DNA of 36,361 nt. It comes from a virus. This document shows, one piece after another, positions 32,588 through 36,361 of the stretch (position 1 is the stretch's first letter; each line of letters begins with the position of its first letter). Where the stretch lies: the IMG/VR virus record IMGVR_UViG_3300008116_001311, positions 1 to 36,361 of that record; one strand, given 5' to 3'. The notes under the pieces are model-generated. The model ran no database searches, was not told the origin of the DNA, and saw nothing but the letters and a program-made list of their open reading frames with translations. Position numbers and translations under genes: made by a program.

Positions 32588-33527
32588 TGTATTTTTTCCT
32601 TATGAATAATTTATTATTAAATAATTTAACTATTTTAGAATAAATTTCTGCTGAGTAATATGTTCCCGCAAATGTAATCCAAATAAAATATACGGTCAAT
32701 AAACCAACTGGTTTATTTTTATTTGGTAACTTACCTACCAAACGGCTAATTGGTCGACCAACACGCATCAATATACGGCCAATATCATTATCTCTATTCA
32801 CAATATTCATAATATAAGCCATATGTTGCGACCAAGGAGTTGCTATACGGTGAGCCCACTTAATAAATTTTTGTTTTTCAGCTTTTTTACGTTCATCTTT
32901 GGACATCCAAAGCATAAAGTCCGGAGATTTGCCTTCCATGCCATCAACAATAACTTGAGCCCAACGAATATAACCAGCATAAACTTCTGGATCATTTTCT
33001 CTCAACCAATTACCATATTTTTGGTCAGCATAAAAAATATCATGGGGCATCATACCGAGTTGATATAATTTATGACAAATAATTTTTGAACAATTACAAG
33101 CTTGAGCATAACATTGAAAACTTGTACAATTATATGTTGGTGGCGGTTGTTGATTACAATTTCCTGTTTGTAACCATGATTGGCTATCACAATTTGCACA
33201 ATTAATAGCTCCACAATTAGCACACACATGGCAATTTTGACTTTGATCACCGCATCCACAATTACAATTTGATGGGTCAACTACAGGACAATTTCCTGAA
33301 GCGCAGTTTTCACAGCAATTATTAATTCCCGTGCCGTTGCAATTTCCTGCAGTATTTTTTTGAAAATAACTTAGGCCATAAAATCCAGCCATATTAGGAG
33401 TACCTGGTCGTATAGACGGCAACACTAAATTGTTTAAAAAATTTAAATCACTAGAATATGTTGATGATTGACCAATTTCTTGATTAATTTGCGATACGGA
33501 TATTGGTCCAGATGATGGTAATGTCAT
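32580..33527 (-). CDS. Cysteine-rich virion-type protein with C-terminal hydrophobic segment
   Basis: 315 residues. Residues 1-55 (MTLPSSGPISVSQINQEIGQ ... MAGFYGLSYFQ) match a short N-terminal domain widespread in phage virion and fibre proteins. Residues 63-151 contain 19 cysteines in CX2C, CC, CXCXC and CX2CX2C groups with Asn/Gly, for example NCNCGCG and NCHVCANCGAINCANC. A basic helical region follows, and residues about 275-293 (GLLTVYFIWITFAGTYY) could be a membrane helix. An exact TATAAATA lies 28 bases upstream, so it is a late gene. The neighbouring radical SAM/SPASM enzyme could modify the Cys domain. Metal binding or disulfides are alternatives. Confidence 0.8.
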   Translation of the reverse strand: MTLPSSGPISVSQINQEIGQSSTYSSDLNFLNNLVLPSIRPGTPNMAGFYGLSYFQKNTAGNCNGTGINNCCENCASGNCPVVDPSNCNCGCGDQSQNCHVCANCGAINCANCDSQSWLQTGNCNQQPPPTYNCTSFQCYAQACNCSKIICHKLYQLGMMPHDIFYADQKYGNWLRENDPEVYAGYIRWAQVIVDGMEGKSPDFMLWMSKDERKKAEKQKFIKWAHRIATPWSQHMAYIMNIVNRDNDIGRILMRVGRPISRLVGKLPNKNKPVGLLTVYFIWITFAGTYYSAEIYSKIVKLFNNKLFIRKKYNE

Positions 33528-33554
33528 TTTTACGTCCTAATCTTTATTATTCAG

Positions 33555-33562
33555 TATTTATA
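33555..33562 (-). promoter_or_regulatory. Late promoter TATAAATA for the Cys-rich protein and dioxygenase operon
   Basis: Exact match to the T4 late consensus on the minus strand, located at the end of the radical SAM gene and 28 bases before the Cys-rich gene ATG (with AGGA eight bases before the ATG). One of two perfect copies I found (with 19589-19596). Confidence 0.78.
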
Positions 33563-35009
33563 TTGTTTCTACTTTGGATTTTCCGTAAATTTCGACACCT
33601 TCAATCACACCAATCTTCTCACTAATTATTTTGATAGGTATAATTTTCTTTTTCAAATCTTCCTTATGTTCGTAAATTGTACCAAAAATATCTTGCCTTT
33701 CGAGTGGTAGACCATCACCTTTTATGAGTGTTGGTATATAACCTGTTATATCCTGTATAGCTAAAACAAAAAATGGTATGTTATCCGAATATGAATTTGC
33801 ACAAGATATGTCCCAAAATTTTTCATCCAAAAACATACAGGCACCCTTACAAATATGTAGTACAGGACAACCAGAACATTCTTTACGGTTCGACCAATGT
33901 GTTGATGATTTAATTGATACATTATCATAATCTTCTAATGTACCTCCGTGATGCGACTCGCCATTTTTTGACATTTCAAGAGAACTTACGTTTTGGCACG
34001 TCATTACATTACCACGCAAATCTACAGCTAAAGCTTGTTCTTCATCCATGCCACATTTTTGACCTAAAAAATCCGATTTTCGGTGAGCAAGAACACTTTT
34101 GGTAAATTGAAACGTTTTTTCTTTTGGAATAGTGAATCCAATTTTGCCGCCTGTGGAAAATATGTCAGCAAAAGCCGTTCTTCGATATTCAAAATGGTCT
34201 TTTTTTGTTAGTAAAGAATTTGAAATTCCTTCTTCATCGTAAGCATCTACGATACCTCCTTCACCTAGTGTTACAAATTCATCACCAGTTAAATTCACAA
34301 ACCATTCATAAACTTCTTTACGACTTCTATTTTTTGCGTTCATCATAGGATTAAAACTTATTACTTTACCCAAACGTTTCATCATTCTATAAAAACCCAA
34401 TATTCTTTCTTTTTGTTCAGGATCGTCAAACGGATCTGGCCCACGAACTGATTGACCAGGTCCATCATGTGAAATGGCCACATCAAAATCATACATCATC
34501 AACCAATCAATAATATCATCTGTAAGAATAGATCCGTTTGTAATAACAGAAAATCTTGGTTTTCTTTCCCAATTCTCAAATTTTTCTGCCAACAATTCTG
34601 CTAGTGGTTTCATTGTTTTCCAATAAACAAATGGTTCACCACCCCAAAATTCTATTTTCAATCCTTTACTTTCATCAAATTCTAAAACTTCTAATTTTTT
34701 CATAAAAGCATCAATGTCTTTTTTAGATGTTTCAGGCATACGTTCAACAAATTTTTGTGAGCAATAATCACAAGAATAATTACAACTTAATCCCATTTGA
34801 ATTTTAAGTGTTGTGATTAACTTTGATTTCTTTAAAGGATTGTTTTTATTAAATGCTTTATATGGTTTTGTGTATTCTTTAGGAATTTCAATTGGTTGCG
34901 GATATTCATATACGATACCATTGGCGTCCTTTAAAATATTGCTCATGTTATCATAATAAAATATTTTCTTATCATCTTTTGATTTTTCAGCGTGTATTTC
35001 AAATAACAT
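33558..35009 (-). CDS. Radical SAM/SPASM peptide- or protein-modifying enzyme
   Basis: 483 residues. The radical SAM motif is C76-X3-C80-X2-C83 in LSCNYSCDYCSQ, followed by IEFWGGEPF and a TIM-barrel region. The C-terminus has a complete SPASM pattern: C319, then GX4C ending at C338, then C378-X2-C381-X5-C387-X3-C391, then C403. These bind auxiliary 4Fe-4S clusters in anSME and RiPP maturases (AlbA, SCIFF-type). All listed residues are present, so activity is plausible. The N-terminal 65 residues could be a substrate-recognition region but show no clear RRE pattern. It is coupled to a 49-residue gene upstream and followed by the Cys-rich gene. Confidence 0.9.
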   Translation of the reverse strand: MLFEIHAEKSKDDKKIFYYDNMSNILKDANGIVYEYPQPIEIPKEYTKPYKAFNKNNPLKKSKLITTLKIQMGLSCNYSCDYCSQKFVERMPETSKKDIDAFMKKLEVLEFDESKGLKIEFWGGEPFVYWKTMKPLAELLAEKFENWERKPRFSVITNGSILTDDIIDWLMMYDFDVAISHDGPGQSVRGPDPFDDPEQKERILGFYRMMKRLGKVISFNPMMNAKNRSRKEVYEWFVNLTGDEFVTLGEGGIVDAYDEEGISNSLLTKKDHFEYRRTAFADIFSTGGKIGFTIPKEKTFQFTKSVLAHRKSDFLGQKCGMDEEQALAVDLRGNVMTCQNVSSLEMSKNGESHHGGTLEDYDNVSIKSSTHWSNRKECSGCPVLHICKGACMFLDEKFWDISCANSYSDNIPFFVLAIQDITGYIPTLIKGDGLPLERQDIFGTIYEHKEDLKKKIIPIKIISEKIGVIEGVEIYGKSKVETI

Positions 35010-35148
35010 TATTTTTCCTGTAATCTTTTAATTGGTCGACTTCTCTTTGTAACTTTATATATTCTATCAATTCCTGCCGAATTTTTTCCTTGTTTTGATA
35101 TTCGTAATATAGCCGCTGTTGTTTTGACATCATTCTTTTTTTGCTCAT
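34999..35148 (-). CDS. Small basic helical protein (49 residues)
   Basis: ATG at 35148 has AGGAG five bases before it; the TGA overlaps the radical SAM ATG by 11 bases, so coupling is likely. The sequence MSKKRMMSKQQRLYYEYQNK followed by IRQELIEYIKLQREVDQLKD is predicted coiled-coil or helical, without Cys. A longer frame on the same strand (start 35272) overlaps it but has a poorer start. Function unknown. It could assist the maturase. Confidence 0.7.
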   Translation of the reverse strand: MSKKRMMSKQQRLYYEYQNKEKIRQELIEYIKLQREVDQLKDYRKNNVI

Positions 35149-35265
35149 TAAAACTCCTATCGTTATTATTATATTTTGGAATTTTAGAAGCGGATTCTAC
35201 AGGATTAACTTTGTCATTATCTGGCCTCCTGATGTTAAGTAGAAGTGGAAGTTGATTGTTCACTA

Positions 35266-35547
35266 TTACCATTCTCTAGGCAACTTTGTCTTGTGTGATT
35301 TGTGTAGTGTATTTCCTGGTACCGTATCTTTAATTCGTTGTATGACACCTTTCTCAAAGGCAGAATCGGCAGTTTTGGTACGAGGAACATTCATACGACC
35401 CACGTCACCAAAAACTGGTAGGTTCTCGGCTGAATGGTATCGTTGTAAATGTGGATTTGATTGTATGAATTCATCTAACACCGTATATGACATACGGTGT
35501 TCTTCGATTGTGTTTGTTTCTTTATTTAAAAAATCATAGGTTGGCAT
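35266..35547 (-). CDS. Conserved phage protein, FmdB-like opening, unknown function
   Basis: 93 residues. MPTYDFLNKETNTIEEHRMS then YTVLDEFIQSNPHLQRYHSA are characteristic of a small protein present in many T4-like cyanophages. The first residues resemble FmdB-type zinc-ribbons (MPTY.....), but the cysteines of that family are absent, so it is not a zinc-ribbon. The ATG overlaps the TAA of the upstream gene (TAATG). Confidence 0.75.
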   Translation of the reverse strand: MPTYDFLNKETNTIEEHRMSYTVLDEFIQSNPHLQRYHSAENLPVFGDVGRMNVPRTKTADSAFEKGVIQRIKDTVPGNTLHKSHKTKLPREW

Positions 35548-36137
35548 TAACTATACTCATGGGCAAGTGATTCATTCATTTTTCGAAACCATTCTTTCAT
35601 AAAGACTGGTACTTCTCTTTTATTTATCTTACCTTTCCATGACCAAAGATGTGATTTATTCATACGATAATAGTTATGATAGGATTGTAATGAATTATTC
35701 GGCACTTTACACTCATCTGGCATGGCAGGTGTGGGGCCAGTAAATGAACCAATTGGACAATTATCCGGTACACGAGCCAAGTCAGGTATCAATCGTGCCG
35801 TGGCATGAACTTTACCATAACGATATGTAAACTCTTTAAGTAGTTCACACCACATATTATAGAGCCAAGTATAGTTGGCCTTACTTTGGCGAACCCATAT
35901 GGCTGATGGATGGTTCATCATCGTAGGCTTCATCAATCGTTCTTCACGTTCATCTGGCAGGCGCCACCGTTTGATATTACGATTATTGGTTGTTTTACCA
36001 AGGTACATCTCACCATCAAGAACTCGGTGTGCAGTAGAAAGTAACTGAGCATACTCGATCACCATTTTACAAACATGGCGGTCAACGTGCATTTCAGCAC
36101 ACTTCACAGGATTATGGTCAAGATAAAATATATTCAT
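35547..36137 (-). CDS. Conserved phage protein (MNIFYLD...H.D.H family), unknown function
   Basis: 196 residues. MNIFYLDHNPVKCAEMHVDR and HVCKMVIEYAQLLSTAHRVL form a strongly conserved opening shared by many T4-like phage proteins, with HVDRHVCK giving three potentially catalytic or metal-binding residues. Downstream are NHPSAIWVRQSKANYTWLYN and a Trp/Lys-rich C-terminus. I recognise the family but know no experimentally assigned function. Its ATG overlaps the TGA/TAA of the membrane protein upstream by four bases. Confidence 0.78.
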   Translation of the reverse strand: MNIFYLDHNPVKCAEMHVDRHVCKMVIEYAQLLSTAHRVLDGEMYLGKTTNNRNIKRWRLPDEREERLMKPTMMNHPSAIWVRQSKANYTWLYNMWCELLKEFTYRYGKVHATARLIPDLARVPDNCPIGSFTGPTPAMPDECKVPNNSLQSYHNYYRMNKSHLWSWKGKINKREVPVFMKEWFRKMNESLAHEYS

Positions 36138-36361
36138 AGCATTCTAATTAAACCAATAGTATCAATAGTAGTTAACAAGATGTAGTTAGCAAGCATCCCA
36201 AATGATTTCCGAGTATAACTAGCCCAAGCATACAGAGCACAACCAGTAATCCAAACAGGATATAAAACAAGTAACGGTGGGTTCGGAACGGTAAGTGCCA
36301 TAGTAATAGAGCAACCAATACTAATAGCCCAAGCCAACAACTCAACAATAAAACGGAAACG
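36134..36361 (-). CDS. Small membrane protein, C-terminal part (continues beyond right edge)
   Basis: The frame is open to the right edge (RFRFIVELLAWAISIGCSIT...), so the gene extends beyond the window. The apparent TTG start at 36340 is not credible. Three hydrophobic stretches are visible, with a basic loop (YTRKSFGM) between the second and the last, and the end is TIGLIRML. It resembles short inner-membrane proteins of phages, with faint likeness to PnuC-type C-termini, which I would not rely on. Confidence 0.6.
   Translation of the reverse strand, partial: RFRFIVELLAWAISIGCSITMALTVPNPPLLVLYPVWITGCALYAWASYTRKSFGMLANYILLTTIDTIGLIRML

Noticed and set aside
35009-35272. 87-residue minus-strand ORF upstream of the radical SAM gene
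   Set aside because: No good ribosome site. It overlaps the 49-residue frame, which has AGGAG and an 11-base overlap with the next ATG. The 117-base stretch 35149-35265 shows nothing else convincing.
36134-36361. PnuC-type transporter
   Set aside because: Only a short membrane fragment is visible, and the resemblance is too slight to assign a substrate.

Overview
The window looks like a structural and late region of an uncultured T4-like myovirus (AT-rich, tightly packed, genes often sharing TAATG or ATGA junctions). The assignment rests on recognisable homologues of T4 gp4, gp5, gp6, gp25, gp26, gp32, gp33, gp48, gp53 and gp59, and on late-promoter-like TATAAATA/NATAAATA motifs. A circularly permuted tmRNA gene suggests a host among bacteria with two-piece tmRNA (alpha- or some beta-proteobacteria, cyanobacteria). 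That host inference is indirect.

Layout. (1) Positions 1-19558, minus strand: a virion operon running gp48, gp53, gp27-like hub, gp5 split in two, a fibre-like protein, a GT4 glycosyltransferase, a 1581-residue collagen-like fibre, a second collagen-like fibre with a disrupted 5' part, a PA14/GLEYA-like lectin-type protein, a short collagen-like protein, a glycine-rich protein, gp25, gp6, and the start of a further structural gene. (2) 19596-25113, plus strand: gp4, an unassigned conserved protein, a tail-tube/gp54-like protein, gp26 with a -1 frameshift into a gp51-like frame, then two paralogous large proteins in the usual tape-measure position. The first of these carries a muramidase-like domain, while gp5 here has no lysozyme domain. 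(3) 25118-25145: a bidirectional terminator. (4) 25159-36361, minus strand: the gp33-gp59-gp32 replication/late-transcription cluster with an inserted nucleotidase; a SleB-type hydrolase; the permuted tmRNA (tag ANDKYALAA); small membrane proteins; an MGME1-like exonuclease; a zinc-ribbon peptide; four consecutive 2OG-Fe(II) dioxygenase-like genes; a Cys-rich virion-type protein behind a perfect TATAAATA; and a radical SAM/SPASM enzyme.

The most interesting idea is a phage-encoded protein-modification island. A radical SAM/SPASM maturase sits next to a 19-Cys domain attached to a fibre-type N-terminus, followed by four dioxygenases. A separate glycosyltransferase adjoins Thr/Pro-rich collagen-like fibres. 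Substrates are inferred, not shown.

Caution: several genes (gp6, hub, gp5 C-part, second tape-measure-like gene, second fibre, SleB start) are broken by frame shifts or missing starts. Four of the breaks have the same +1 sense. They may be real mutations, out-of-frame deletions or assembly/consensus errors.
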